Assembly: GCA_028285445.1 (NCBI GenBank)
Contig: JANQPQ010000046.1
Location: 152,958 to 216,957, forward strand
DNA length: 64,000 nucleotides
Origin: Cyclobacteriaceae bacterium
GTDB lineage: Bacteria; Bacteroidota; Bacteroidia; Cytophagales; Cyclobacteriaceae
Direction of reading: 5' to 3'
Shown here: positions 24,958 through 33,566 of the stretch, piece by piece
Layout: each line of letters opens with the position of its first letter
How positions within the stretch are numbered: position 1 is the first letter of the stretch
The notes under the pieces: model-generated
The model's database searches: none
Told to the model about the DNA's origin: nothing
The model's input: only the letters and a program-made list of their open reading frames with translations
Program-made: the position numbers and the translations under genes

Positions 24958-25839
24958 TTATGCTTGTCTAGATAGTTTTGATTGCTGAACACTCTCACCT
25001 TCAAACCACTCTTTTAGTGCTTTCCAATGATTACTCATGTTTGAAGAGAAAAAATTAAAATGCCCAATGCGGTCAACACCTAAGTCGTGTGGTGTAAGGT
25101 GTAGGTGTTCTTTTTGTCGGGAGCCATAACCTTCCCTAATCGCTTCAACTGCTTTTTTGGGTGCCAAGAGTTTGTCATCAGAAAAACTCATGAATAAGAT
25201 CGGCATGTGAATCCGCGAAAACCGATCGCGGTTCTGAAGCTTTTCCAGAACACCGTCTCTGCTATTTCCCCAGGTTGCCCAGTCTCTCGCCACAGTAAAA
25301 GGTATTTTGTACTTTCCTCCGTAAGCCCAGCCCGGCAGGTGGCCAAACCATCTCGTAGTAAATGGTATTACGAACTTCCAGAAGAAGTTCACCACTTTTT
25401 TCTGGAAACCATTCCAATAATACTTAGCCGGGTTTTGCGAAGCTACAAAACACACCGCATCAAGCTTATTGGCATTAGCCGCCAGGGGAAAAACCTGGCC
25501 GGCGACGCTATGACCAATTAAGTATTTGCTTGAGTTGGGGAATTCCTTCACTGCCCAATCTATCACTGATTTAATATCCAGTTCTCCCCAATCTTCCAAT
25601 CTAATTGTATTATGATCGTGGAGCCGGGAGGTTGACTCGCCCATGCCACGATAATCAAAGGTTAACACATGATAACCTTCCGAAGCAAAGTACTCTGCCA
25701 GCCCATTGTAGAACTGCCTGCGTACACCAATTGCATTGGCAATTATTATTACAGGCGCCGCGTTTAACTCACCGTAATGCGAAGCTGCTAATTGCCATCC
25801 ATCTGCAGTTTCAATTCGAAAATCTCTCTTCAGGTACAT
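24958..25839 (-). CDS. COG4757-type alpha/beta-hydrolase
   Basis: This is a 293-residue soluble alpha/beta hydrolase. An N-terminal strand pair (FRIETADGWQLAASHYGEL) leads to an unusual oxyanion region (NAIGVRRQFYNGLAEYFAS), the classic FDYRGMGES turn, and the nucleophile elbow G-H-S111-V-A-G. The acid is probably in SFSDDKLLAP and the final His in RIGHFNFF. This matches the predicted hydrolase group COG4757, whose substrates are not defined. No signal peptide. The 30-base gap to the upstream TPR gene suggests a two-gene unit ending at the terminator at 24897. Confidence 0.88.
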   Translation of the reverse strand: MYLKRDFRIETADGWQLAASHYGELNAAPVIIIANAIGVRRQFYNGLAEYFASEGYHVLTFDYRGMGESTSRLHDHNTIRLEDWGELDIKSVIDWAVKEFPNSSKYLIGHSVAGQVFPLAANANKLDAVCFVASQNPAKYYWNGFQKKVVNFFWKFVIPFTTRWFGHLPGWAYGGKYKIPFTVARDWATWGNSRDGVLEKLQNRDRFSRIHMPILFMSFSDDKLLAPKKAVEAIREGYGSRQKEHLHLTPHDLGVDRIGHFNFFSSNMSNHWKALKEWFEGESVQQSKLSRQA

Positions 25840-25869
25840 TTGTAAATAAGGATTTAGTTTGCAAAAATT

Positions 25870-27639
25870 CTACTTAATGCGGCAACTTGTGCCAGCGATG
25901 TAGATTAGGTTATCAGGGCTATCAGATTTGATATTCAGGGCTAGATCCACCCGTTTTGATTCGTCTATTCTTGAGAACTCTAGTTGGGAGTCAGCACGTT
26001 GCCATGCTTCCTCGAATTGTGCCTTGACCTTGGTGGCATCCTCGTTATTGTCTAATTGTAATAAACTATGGTAGAGTCCATTGAGAGCAAATCCGTTTAG
26101 TGGCCATTCCGCCAGATCCTCTTCAAATGCTACTTTGGCTTTTTCAGCCTCACCCATTCTCAGGTACACATCGCCCAACATGTGTCTTACAGAGAAGAAC
26201 CAGTCTGGTGGTTCCTGGTAAATAAGCGCGTCCTCAATGTCTATCGCTTCAAGAAGCGCCTCGGCCGCATCTTGGTATTTTTCATCCAACTTTAATAATT
26301 CAGCTTTTAATACCAGCGAAGCAATAGAAGCTACCTGCGCTGCATTGTTGATATCCCAGATTTTCATAGCTTCCAGTTCAGGCATTTTTGCAAACTCCTC
26401 CACTTTTTGCAGGTGCCATTCAGCCTGGTCTTGCCTACCCAAATTTGCATATGCCATACCTTGTCCATAGTGCCAAATGGCAGTTGGATAAAGCAGGTCC
26501 TCACGAGGCTCTGGTAGGCTAGTAAGTTTCTCCCATTGGGCAAATTTTACCAGCGTGTTATAAGGGGTAGTAATGTAATGCTGTGTAGTTTCATACCCGG
26601 GTTGATCAAGGTAATTCCTATCGATGATATCAGCCATCTTAAAAGCCGCCTCAATTGCCTTTGCTCCCCGACCCTCTAAAGCTGCAGTTGCTACAAGAAA
26701 GTGATAGTTATGCGGGTAATATAGTTGTGGATATACGCCATTTACCTTGCATTGAGCAATGTAGAGGCTATCCATAATTACCGCTTGTTCGTTAGCGTCT
26801 GAGCCTTTCGCATATTCTCCCGTGTTTATGTAGAAGTGTGAGGGCATATGCACCAGGTGGCCGCTGCCACTTACTAAATGGCTCAACTTCTCAGCACTTT
26901 TGCGAGCCCTTTCGATGTTGGCGGAAGCCTCAACTGCATGGATATACAAGTGATTAGCCAACGGATTGTCAGGATTCAACTCAAGCGCCTTTTCCAAAGT
27001 TGCCGTAATCTGTGGTGTCCACGGCTTTGGGTCTCCACCTTTCACAGTGTAAAGATCCCAGGCGTGAAGGTTCATAATGGACTCCGCGTATAATGTGGCA
27101 ACACCATCATTATTTGGGTGCTTGCGGGAAGCCTCTTTCATGGCTTCAGAAAAGGCTTCTCCTTCTACCGAAGTACCATGACTGGGGAATTTTATGCGCA
27201 TGGCCGCGATTAGCGACTGCTCCCATTCAGATACCTTACTTGAGAGGCTCTCAGCAGTTGCAATGGCGTCAAGTACTTCCTTCAGGTTGTCAGGGTTCAT
27301 TGATCCATCGTTATAGTTAGGCCCTAGTACGTAAGCTAACCCCCAATGCGCCATGGCGCAGTTTGGGTCTAATCGAATGGCTTCTCTAAAAGCCCTGGCA
27401 GCTTCTCCATGATTGAAGCCGTTGGCCATGATAATCCCTTGGTTGAAGAATTTCCTGGCATACTCATTATCGGTAGTCACTTCCCAACTGTAAGAACCTA
27501 AGTTATCAAACAGAGGTGCCTGCAATTCCGGTGCACTTTGACCACCACAGGACCAGATCATTGAGATGCTTACTGCAACTCCAACTCCCACTGTGAGAGA
27601 TCTGATCCATGACTTAGCGATTTCTGTTATTGCATTCAT
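25870..27639 (-). CDS. TPR-repeat lipoprotein
   Basis: This is a 589-residue protein with a hydrophobic signal region ending at Cys31 (MIWSC), which is a plausible but weak lipobox. The mature part begins with FFNQGIIMANGFNHGEAARAF and ARLDPNCAMAHWGLAYVLG-type helices typical of tetratricopeptide repeats. Further TPR-like helices run through to the C-terminus (LGDVYLRMGEAEKAKVAFEEDL). Proteins of this layout are common in Bacteroidota and other bacteria, with unknown ligands. The stretch upstream (27640-27794) carries three phased GTATAC sites, suggesting specific regulation. It probably forms an operon with the hydrolase downstream. Confidence 0.85.
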   Translation of the reverse strand: MNAITEIAKSWIRSLTVGVGVAVSISMIWSCGGQSAPELQAPLFDNLGSYSWEVTTDNEYARKFFNQGIIMANGFNHGEAARAFREAIRLDPNCAMAHWGLAYVLGPNYNDGSMNPDNLKEVLDAIATAESLSSKVSEWEQSLIAAMRIKFPSHGTSVEGEAFSEAMKEASRKHPNNDGVATLYAESIMNLHAWDLYTVKGGDPKPWTPQITATLEKALELNPDNPLANHLYIHAVEASANIERARKSAEKLSHLVSGSGHLVHMPSHFYINTGEYAKGSDANEQAVIMDSLYIAQCKVNGVYPQLYYPHNYHFLVATAALEGRGAKAIEAAFKMADIIDRNYLDQPGYETTQHYITTPYNTLVKFAQWEKLTSLPEPREDLLYPTAIWHYGQGMAYANLGRQDQAEWHLQKVEEFAKMPELEAMKIWDINNAAQVASIASLVLKAELLKLDEKYQDAAEALLEAIDIEDALIYQEPPDWFFSVRHMLGDVYLRMGEAEKAKVAFEEDLAEWPLNGFALNGLYHSLLQLDNNEDATKVKAQFEEAWQRADSQLEFSRIDESKRVDLALNIKSDSPDNLIYIAGTSCRIK

Positions 27640-27700
27640 AATTAACGAATAGTTACGAAAGCAATTTTCGAAGAAACGGGTCTGTTGGTTGAGGAATACC

Positions 27701-27742
27701 AGTATACATGGGGTATACCAGGCTGTGAATTTAAGTATACAT
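27701..27742. repeat. Three GTATAC motifs at 11- and 22-bp spacing
   Basis: GTATAC occurs at 27702-27707, 27713-27718 and 27735-27740. The start-to-start distances are 11 and 22 bases, i.e. one and two helical turns. The first and third copies share the nine bases AGTATACAT. The sites sit about 60-100 bases upstream of the TPR lipoprotein start and just beyond the 3' end of the TPR-HTH regulator gene. They are read here as a possible operator array; no binding protein is proven. Confidence 0.5.
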
Positions 27743-27794
27743 CAGGTGATCTTTTCCAGAAAAAAGTGCCCTGATATTAATTAATGGCCGATTT

Positions 27795-29438
27795 TTAGTT
27801 GAGTTGGGCGATAAATTGAGTCAACGAATTTTCCGAAGGAATGTCCAATTTTTTCTTCAATCGATACCGTGCCATTTTAACACTACTGCTCGAAATGCCA
27901 AGAATATTTGCCAATTCAGCAGTGGATAAGTTCAATTTTATTAGCGCGCAGAGGTTCAGCTCGTAAGTGGTAAGAGAGGGGTTGACTTTGGTTAAGCCAT
28001 CAAAAAACCCCTGGTGCAAATTATCAAAGCGTAGTTTAAATGACTCCCATTCCTTATCTATTCGGGTGCTTTTACTGATTACTCTCTTCAGATCAGCCAG
28101 TTTCTTCCGAGTATCAGCATCAACATCCTGTGAAACCTGATCCAATCCACCAACCACCTCCTCCAGCAGTTGGTTTTTTTGCACAAAGTTGATGGAGTAA
28201 GAAGTCAACTCCTGATTCTTTTGATCAACCTCTTGCTGTAGTTCTATGGCTTTCAGTCTCGACCTTTCCTCTCTTTGCCGTGCGTTAAGCCGTAAACGAC
28301 CAATTACCAAATAGGTAGAAATTAGAATAAGCACTAAAATGATAACTAGCCCTATTCTTACTAATCTATCCATTTTCGATTTCTCCTCAAGAAGGGATAT
28401 TTCATTTGCTTGCAATCGTAGTTGACGTTCTTTTTCTGCAGTGGCGATTTGTGCTTCCAGCTCTGCCAGGTTTCGCACACTTTGCTCATTATAAATGCTA
28501 TCCCTGATTTGCGAATATTGCTCGTAATAGTGAAGTGCGTTTTGCAAATCACCTCTTTTCCTTGATAAAGAACTGAGCGCATTGAATATCTCTTTCAGCA
28601 ACTTGTTCGAACCTGTGTTCCGGGCAACCTGCAAGCCCTGAGTTAAGTTATCAATCGCTCTTTCCTCAAGCCCAAGCTCAGAGTACAGCTCTGCCAAATT
28701 TTTGTAATTTCTGGCTAGCCCTTCCTTATCACCAATTGAGGTACTAAGTCTGATTGACTCCTGGTAGTAGTATAATGCACTGTCAATAGAGTTTTGTTGC
28801 TTTAGTAGTGTGGCTTTTCTGTTGAAGGCTTCAGCAATGCCATAAGTAAAATCTGTTTTCTGATGAATAGATATGGACTGCTCGAGAAAGTCTAAAGCAT
28901 TTTCCAATTCGCCCTTCTGGATGTAGATGGAGGCTAGCTTGGTATAAGTTGTGGCTGATCGGCTCTCTGCATCTAGTTTAATAAAAAGTTCAAGCGCCTG
29001 AAAATAATAGTCAGAGGCCCGGTCATAGTCAAGCTGGTCGGCATATACCAAGCCAATATTCATTAGACAATTGGCTCTACCCATATTGTCGTTAATGGCA
29101 GTATATAAATCTAATGCCTGCTGCAGGTGGCCCAAAGAGAGATCGTAATTCGCCCGTACCCAATAGGCAACTCCTATTATTCGGTTCGAGAAAGCAATGC
29201 CGCTTGAGTCATTCAAAGTAAGGGCCAGAGATTCGGCTTGTTTACCGTATATAATCGACTGGGTAGCATCAATGATCCAGTATTCAAAGCCCAGTTGATT
29301 TAAGATATCAACACGCTCCCCACCGCGATCAAGTCGGGTTTCCAATTGTGACTTGAGGCTATCAATTCTAGGAGTTTGGGCAAAGCAATTCCACCCAAAA
29401 AGCATACTTGTGCACAACAATACCTCCTTTAGCCGCAC
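27795..29438 (-). CDS. Membrane-spanning TPR sensor with C-terminal HTH regulator
   Basis: This 547-residue protein has a signal peptide, then TPR helices (~40-330) in the periplasm, one transmembrane helix (~357-378, LVIILVLILISTYLVIGRL), a basic cytoplasmic coiled coil (~380-470), and a LuxR/GerE-like helix-turn-helix at the C-terminus (ELANILGISSSSVKMARYRL). It has no histidine kinase or receiver domain, so it looks like a one-component regulator that carries a periplasmic signal straight to DNA. Such TPR-TM-HTH proteins are characteristic of Bacteroidota. The adjacent array of GTATAC sites and the TPR lipoprotein downstream are natural candidates for targets (inference). Confidence 0.87.
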   Translation of the reverse strand: MRLKEVLLCTSMLFGWNCFAQTPRIDSLKSQLETRLDRGGERVDILNQLGFEYWIIDATQSIIYGKQAESLALTLNDSSGIAFSNRIIGVAYWVRANYDLSLGHLQQALDLYTAINDNMGRANCLMNIGLVYADQLDYDRASDYYFQALELFIKLDAESRSATTYTKLASIYIQKGELENALDFLEQSISIHQKTDFTYGIAEAFNRKATLLKQQNSIDSALYYYQESIRLSTSIGDKEGLARNYKNLAELYSELGLEERAIDNLTQGLQVARNTGSNKLLKEIFNALSSLSRKRGDLQNALHYYEQYSQIRDSIYNEQSVRNLAELEAQIATAEKERQLRLQANEISLLEEKSKMDRLVRIGLVIILVLILISTYLVIGRLRLNARQREERSRLKAIELQQEVDQKNQELTSYSINFVQKNQLLEEVVGGLDQVSQDVDADTRKKLADLKRVISKSTRIDKEWESFKLRFDNLHQGFFDGLTKVNPSLTTYELNLCALIKLNLSTAELANILGISSSSVKMARYRLKKKLDIPSENSLTQFIAQLN

Positions 29439-29580
29439 TTAATATTAATTTAGACCCTGGTTTCTTTTCAGAATAGTATCAAAACGCAAAAAACCCCTAC
29501 CAAGTAAGGTTTTACATAAGTCACAACTATTGTTGAATGACTTCCTTACTAAATTAAGACTCATTAGTAAAATTCTAACT

Positions 29581-30015
29581 ATGGCACCCTTACGTTTTAA
29601 CTTCTTCAAGAAGAACAAAAAGGAAACTACAATTGAAGAACATTACAATGACTTCTATGGTTTTAGCGACGACCAAAAAAAGGCCATCCTGGTAAGTTTG
29701 TTTGATATTGCAAATAGCGACGAGGATTTTCACGACAAGGAAACAGACTTTATCAATAGAACTTCAACTACCCTGGGTTATTCATTGAAGTATCATCAAA
29801 TCAAGAAATCTCTAAATAACGAACGTGAACAGATTTACGACATCTTGCGAGGCATGAATGATCACCAGAAGGACTGGTACGTGATAACAGTGCTGACAAT
29901 GATATATGCCGATGGGAAGATTGATAGTGATGAATTTGGTTACGTGGAGAATTTCCTGCTTAATGTAGGTGTATCCAGGGAAACCATAGAAAAGAATATG
30001 GTAAAAACAGACTAA
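29581..30015 (+). CDS. TerB-like domain protein
   Basis: The likely start is ATG 29581 (144 residues); a TTG at 29530 would add an unconvincing lead. The sequence shows the acidic TerB pattern: KKAILVSLFDIANSDEDFHDKE in the first helical pair and the repeated VLTMIYADGKIDSDEF in the second. These two acidic turns bind divalent metals in tellurite-resistance TerB homologues. Its role outside tellurite operons is unknown, and no other ter genes are nearby. It diverges from the TPR-HTH regulator. Confidence 0.8.
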   Translation: MAPLRFNFFKKNKKETTIEEHYNDFYGFSDDQKKAILVSLFDIANSDEDFHDKETDFINRTSTTLGYSLKYHQIKKSLNNEREQIYDILRGMNDHQKDWYVITVLTMIYADGKIDSDEFGYVENFLLNVGVSRETIEKNMVKTD

Positions 30016-30054
30016 CTCCCTTTAACCCCCCTCACCACCTTTACTGGAGAACTA

Positions 30055-31179
30055 TCAGCCCATTACCCTAGTAAGGGCTTTTCCAAAGAGGTCAACTTCC
30101 TCAAGTGTACCAGTACTAATTCTACACCAATCTGTTAAAGGCGGAAAGGGCCTGCCTATTTCCACTCCCTGGGCCCTCATATCTGCAATAAGTCCACGAA
30201 TATCGCGGCCGGTTTTGAAAAAAATGAAATTAGTATGGGATTTTACGTATTCGAGGTTCAGCGCATCTAATACAGCATAAATTCTTTGCTTGGCCTCCTT
30301 GTTTTTTGCTAGGCTGAACTGATAGAAGTCGTCGTCGTTAAGTGCGGCCTCTGCAGCCCTAAGCGCCAGGACATTAGTAAATGCTGCCAGATTGCCCCGC
30401 AGGCGGGCAGCTATGTCGGGCCTGGCTACCAGGTATCCAATGCGAATACCCGCCAAGCCATAAACTTTTGAAAATGTCTTCGACACAATCACGTTCTCGC
30501 CTTTCCTTACCAGTTGAACCATTGATTCAAAACCGGGGTCTTCCACAAAATCGATGTAGGCTTCGTCACAGAAAACCACAGCTTTCTTAGATGCCGATTG
30601 GCAAAAGTCCTTAAGCTTATCAGCCTTAAGCAGGGTGCCTGTAGGGTTATTGGGATTGCAAACAAAGATTAACCTGGTGGCGCTAGTAATTCTTTGCGCC
30701 ATAGCCTCAAGGTTATGGGTTTGGGCGTCATCAAGAGGAACCCGATGGATATGGGCACCAAATTTTTCGGCATATGTTAGCAGAGCCTTAAAAGTGGGGT
30801 CAGCAGTTATCACCTCTCCTCCGCCAATACCGTACGTCAGGCCAGTAATACGCAGACCTTCAGTACTTCCGCCGGTAACTACAATATGATCGGTGCTAAC
30901 GCCCTCCTTTTTGGCGATAGCTTCAAACAAAGAGTTACTGTATGAGTACGGATAGCGGCAAGCGATATCAAAGGAATCAATAATGGCTTGTCTAACTTTT
31001 TCAGAAGGCCCGAATGGGTTTTCATTGGAGCTGAGCCGAATTGGCGACTCGAGAGATCTTGGAGGGTACTTGGCATTGGAAGCCAGGTTTTTTCCAAGCA
31101 AATCGTAATTGCCAACCAGCGCCAGAGAGCCAGTTAAGCCCATTGTCTTAAGCCAGTGCCTGCGATCGAGGGTTTTCAT
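30055..31179 (-). CDS. Histidinol-phosphate-aminotransferase-like PLP enzyme with Tat signal
   Basis: This is a 374-residue fold-type I aminotransferase of the HisC group: SSNENPFGPS at the start of the fold, VTGGSTEGL for the PLP phosphate, CNPNNPTGTL, FCDEAYIDF with the Asp that pairs with the pyridine nitrogen, and the Schiff-base Lys238 in TFSKVYGLAG. The first ~35 residues precede the normal start of the fold and read MKTLDRRHWLKTMGLTG with a hydrophobic stretch after a twin arginine, i.e. a Tat-type export signal. This suggests a periplasmic aminotransferase, perhaps on an amino acid or phosphonate substrate. It is not in a his operon. Confidence 0.85.
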   Translation of the reverse strand: MKTLDRRHWLKTMGLTGSLALVGNYDLLGKNLASNAKYPPRSLESPIRLSSNENPFGPSEKVRQAIIDSFDIACRYPYSYSNSLFEAIAKKEGVSTDHIVVTGGSTEGLRITGLTYGIGGGEVITADPTFKALLTYAEKFGAHIHRVPLDDAQTHNLEAMAQRITSATRLIFVCNPNNPTGTLLKADKLKDFCQSASKKAVVFCDEAYIDFVEDPGFESMVQLVRKGENVIVSKTFSKVYGLAGIRIGYLVARPDIAARLRGNLAAFTNVLALRAAEAALNDDDFYQFSLAKNKEAKQRIYAVLDALNLEYVKSHTNFIFFKTGRDIRGLIADMRAQGVEIGRPFPPLTDWCRISTGTLEEVDLFGKALTRVMG

Positions 31180-31239
31180 AACAGTTCAGGTAAGTTTACC
31201 CAATCAATATAGGAAAGAATCACTCTTGATTCAATCAAC

Positions 31240-31647
31240 TTAAGCGCCGTCACTAAGCTCCTTGTCCTCCAATTTGCCATTCAGCATTGCCACCTGTAAT
31301 TCAAGCCTCTTTACCTCCCTGATGATGGCATTTTTGTCCATTTGCATCCAGAGGAAAACTTTTAGCATTGTTGAGGACAGCAGCGAGACGATAATCCCCA
31401 ATCCCCAGATCATCATCGTGCGCAAATCTTCTGTGTTAAAGAACTTGATGGCGCAGTAAACCGCTAACCCAAACATGATGGGTTGAATGACAAAGGTTAG
31501 AATGGTAAACCATCGATTTTTGCCTTTGAACAGTCCACCAACCATTTCCGGTACACTTTGCTCGCCAAGATCATCGTAGAACTTAGCCTCTTCCTCGCTA
31601 AGTGCTTGCCTGATCATTTCATCGATTTCGTCATAACTCTTTTTCAT
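31240..31647 (-). CDS. DUF6768-type membrane protein (putative anti-sigma partner)
   Basis: This is a 135-residue protein: an acidic N-terminal helix (DEIDEMIRQALSEEEAKFYDDL), two transmembrane helices (~48-68 and ~76-98), then a basic/heptad-like helix (IREVKRLELQVAMLNGKLED). It matches the DUF6768 pattern, which in Bacteroidota lies directly downstream of ECF sigma factors. Its start lies 17 bases inside the sigma gene, so the two are co-translated. Acting as the membrane tether or antagonist of that sigma factor is a reasonable inference from context and not demonstrated. Confidence 0.78.
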   Translation of the reverse strand: MKKSYDEIDEMIRQALSEEEAKFYDDLGEQSVPEMVGGLFKGKNRWFTILTFVIQPIMFGLAVYCAIKFFNTEDLRTMMIWGLGIIVSLLSSTMLKVFLWMQMDKNAIIREVKRLELQVAMLNGKLEDKELSDGA

Positions 31648-32185
31648 ATTTCAACTCTATTAAATATTTCTTTAGGCGTTCCCTGGCGTGAAAAAGCCTT
31701 GACTTGACTGTGCCGGTGGGGATGCCCATTATTTTTCCAATTTCCCGAATGCTGTAATTGCGGAGATAGAACATGGTAAGGATGTCTCGTTGATTATCAG
31801 GCAGGTTACGGATTACCGATTTTAGCTTATCTAATACCTCTGTCTGGTTATCGGTGTTGTCTGGAGTGCTTTCAACTGCTACATCCATTTTAATATTCCT
31901 ATCTCGTTGCTGGCCCCGGATCCAGTCAACTGACCGCCGGTAAACAATTCGATAGGCCCAGACTGAGAAGCTTGCGGGATCTTTAATATTTTTCAACCCT
32001 TTGAAGATAGACTGCCAGCAATCTTGGGCGATGTCTTTGGCGGCCTCTCCATTCTTGGTATGCCAAAATGCTTGTTTTATCAATTTGGGATGCCAACGTT
32101 CTACCAGTATATTGAAAGCTTGCTTGTCCCCGGATTGGCATCTCAACACTAACCACTCGTCAAATATTTGCGGGTACTTCTTCAT
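31631..32185 (-). CDS. ECF-subfamily RNA polymerase sigma factor
   Basis: This is a 184-residue sigma-70-like factor with region 2 (residues ~12-90; the -10 recognition helix contains SVWAYRIVYRRSVDWIRG) and region 4 (residues ~125-180; HTH in YSIREIGKIMGIPTGTVKSRLFHAR). There is no region 1.1 or 3, as usual for extracytoplasmic-function sigma factors. It probably drives an envelope-stress or nutrient response together with its co-encoded DUF6768 membrane partner. Its target promoters are not evident in the window. Confidence 0.92.
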   Translation of the reverse strand: MKKYPQIFDEWLVLRCQSGDKQAFNILVERWHPKLIKQAFWHTKNGEAAKDIAQDCWQSIFKGLKNIKDPASFSVWAYRIVYRRSVDWIRGQQRDRNIKMDVAVESTPDNTDNQTEVLDKLKSVIRNLPDNQRDILTMFYLRNYSIREIGKIMGIPTGTVKSRLFHARERLKKYLIELKYEKEL

Positions 32186-32318
32186 CCAGCAATACTAAAA
32201 GTCGGAGAATTTCGTATTCGGTTCAATTCTAACAGAGAAACTTTAAGCTAAACAATAAAGCGACTGGTACACTTCTTGGAGAAAGAGACTGGATCGAGTT
32301 AATTTACAGGCACTTACA

Positions 32319-32726
32319 ATGAATATGGACAAAAAAGTTATACTGACAACTTTAGTGGTAGCCTGCCTGAGTTTTCATGTTATAGGCCAGAAGCTAAAGT
32401 ATAAGAGTGTATTTGCTAAACTCAGTGACAAGCAATACGAAGAGGCCTACACTGACTTGACGAACTTTCTTGAGGCAAACCCGGAACATGCCAGTGCCAA
32501 CCTTCAAATGGCAATTTTGGCTGAAGAGCATTTGAAGGACTGCGAGAAAGCAAAGCCTTACTATGAAAAAGCCAAACGCCTGATTGATAAGAAGGAGTTA
32601 CAGCGCAACGAGAAGTACTACGAATCTTACAGGAGAAGAGATTTCCGTTCGGGTAAGATGACGGTCAGGTTATCCGATATAACTACCGATATAGATAGAA
32701 GGATCGGCAACTGCGCCGGAAGCTAA
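32319..32726 (+). CDS. Short secreted TPR protein
   Basis: This is a 135-residue protein with signal peptide (..FHVIG-Q). The mature part carries about two TPR units (KLSDKQYEEAYTDLTNFLEANP then ASANLQMAILAEEHLKDCEKAK), followed by a basic C-terminus. The TPR pair is like the N-terminal module of TPR-PD40-OmpA envelope proteins, but the propeller and OmpA parts are absent, so it may be a stand-alone remnant or a separate adaptor. It converges on the outer-membrane protein gene; their 3' ends overlap by four bases. Confidence 0.72.
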   Translation: MNMDKKVILTTLVVACLSFHVIGQKLKYKSVFAKLSDKQYEEAYTDLTNFLEANPEHASANLQMAILAEEHLKDCEKAKPYYEKAKRLIDKKELQRNEKYYESYRRRDFRSGKMTVRLSDITTDIDRRIGNCAGS

Positions 32727-33565
32727 AGCTTGAGATAAATACCAGCAGAATAGGCAGGGTCGGCCAGCACTCTTCGGCCACTGAAGGCAAACCCCGCACC
32801 AACACTCACACCAAACTTGTCATTGATATCGTAAGCAATTTCAGGGCTATAAGATAGATATTCAATGTTATTGCTGAAGATGCTATTATTTACGATGATA
32901 GTGTCGTCGCCATTGTTGAAAGACTGCACCCCATAAATCCGATTGATGAGCCAGAAGCCTTTTACCTTTGCCCCAAACTCTACTCCATAGCGAAATTCAT
33001 CTGAAAAGTTCTCCGTACGATTATTGAAGCCCATTAGGGCACTGGCATACACATTTCCTTTCCCAAAAGACCTGCTTACATCGAAAGTGATCATCTGGTT
33101 AAACTCACCATCTCCGGTTTGTAATAACTGGGTGCGACCACCGGAAGGGTTTCCCAGTGGTAAGCCTAGTGTTAGGCTCACCGAACCGACATAAGGCCCT
33201 TTCTTGAACAATCCGTATTTCAAAGCCAGGTCTACATCTCCAAAGGAAGTAAGCTCGTCGCCCTCTTCAATCAAAGTGCCATCAGGCCTTTCTAACCGAT
33301 TTAGGGTTCCGCGTACAAGAAACGGCAGGTTAATAATGGCAGTGAGTTTACTGCTTATGCCATACTCGCCATAAATAGATGTTGAATAGAACCCAGTAGT
33401 GGTAATATCCACAATGTCTCCTGAAGGGGTGTAGTAGTTATTAGCAATGATAAAATACTGGCCTAGTTTCCAGTAAGATTTACCTTTCTCTTGAGTCCAG
33501 CCGCCGCCGGCAAAAGTAGGCGCAACAGAAATCAGGACTAACACTATAACGGCAACTCTTTTCAT
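32723..33565 (-). CDS. Outer-membrane beta-barrel (transporter-like) protein
   Basis: The ATG at 33565 begins a good signal peptide (..APTFA-G). The 280-residue product has alternating amphipathic strands separated by polar turns: YWKLGQYFIIANNYY, VSLTLGLPLGNPSGG, VYASALMGFNN and an aromatic-ending last strand. This matches the barrel folds of the MetA/transporter-like outer-membrane families. Function is unknown. It begins one base after the stop of the DM13 lipoprotein gene, so the two are almost certainly co-transcribed. Confidence 0.8.
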   Translation of the reverse strand: MKRVAVIVLVLISVAPTFAGGGWTQEKGKSYWKLGQYFIIANNYYTPSGDIVDITTTGFYSTSIYGEYGISSKLTAIINLPFLVRGTLNRLERPDGTLIEEGDELTSFGDVDLALKYGLFKKGPYVGSVSLTLGLPLGNPSGGRTQLLQTGDGEFNQMITFDVSRSFGKGNVYASALMGFNNRTENFSDEFRYGVEFGAKVKGFWLINRIYGVQSFNNGDDTIIVNNSIFSNNIEYLSYSPEIAYDINDKFGVSVGAGFAFSGRRVLADPAYSAGIYLKL

Positions 33566-33566
33566 G

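Noticed and set aside
29581..30015. Tellurite-resistance operon
   Set aside because: Only a TerB-like protein is present; no TerC, TerD or other ter genes are near.
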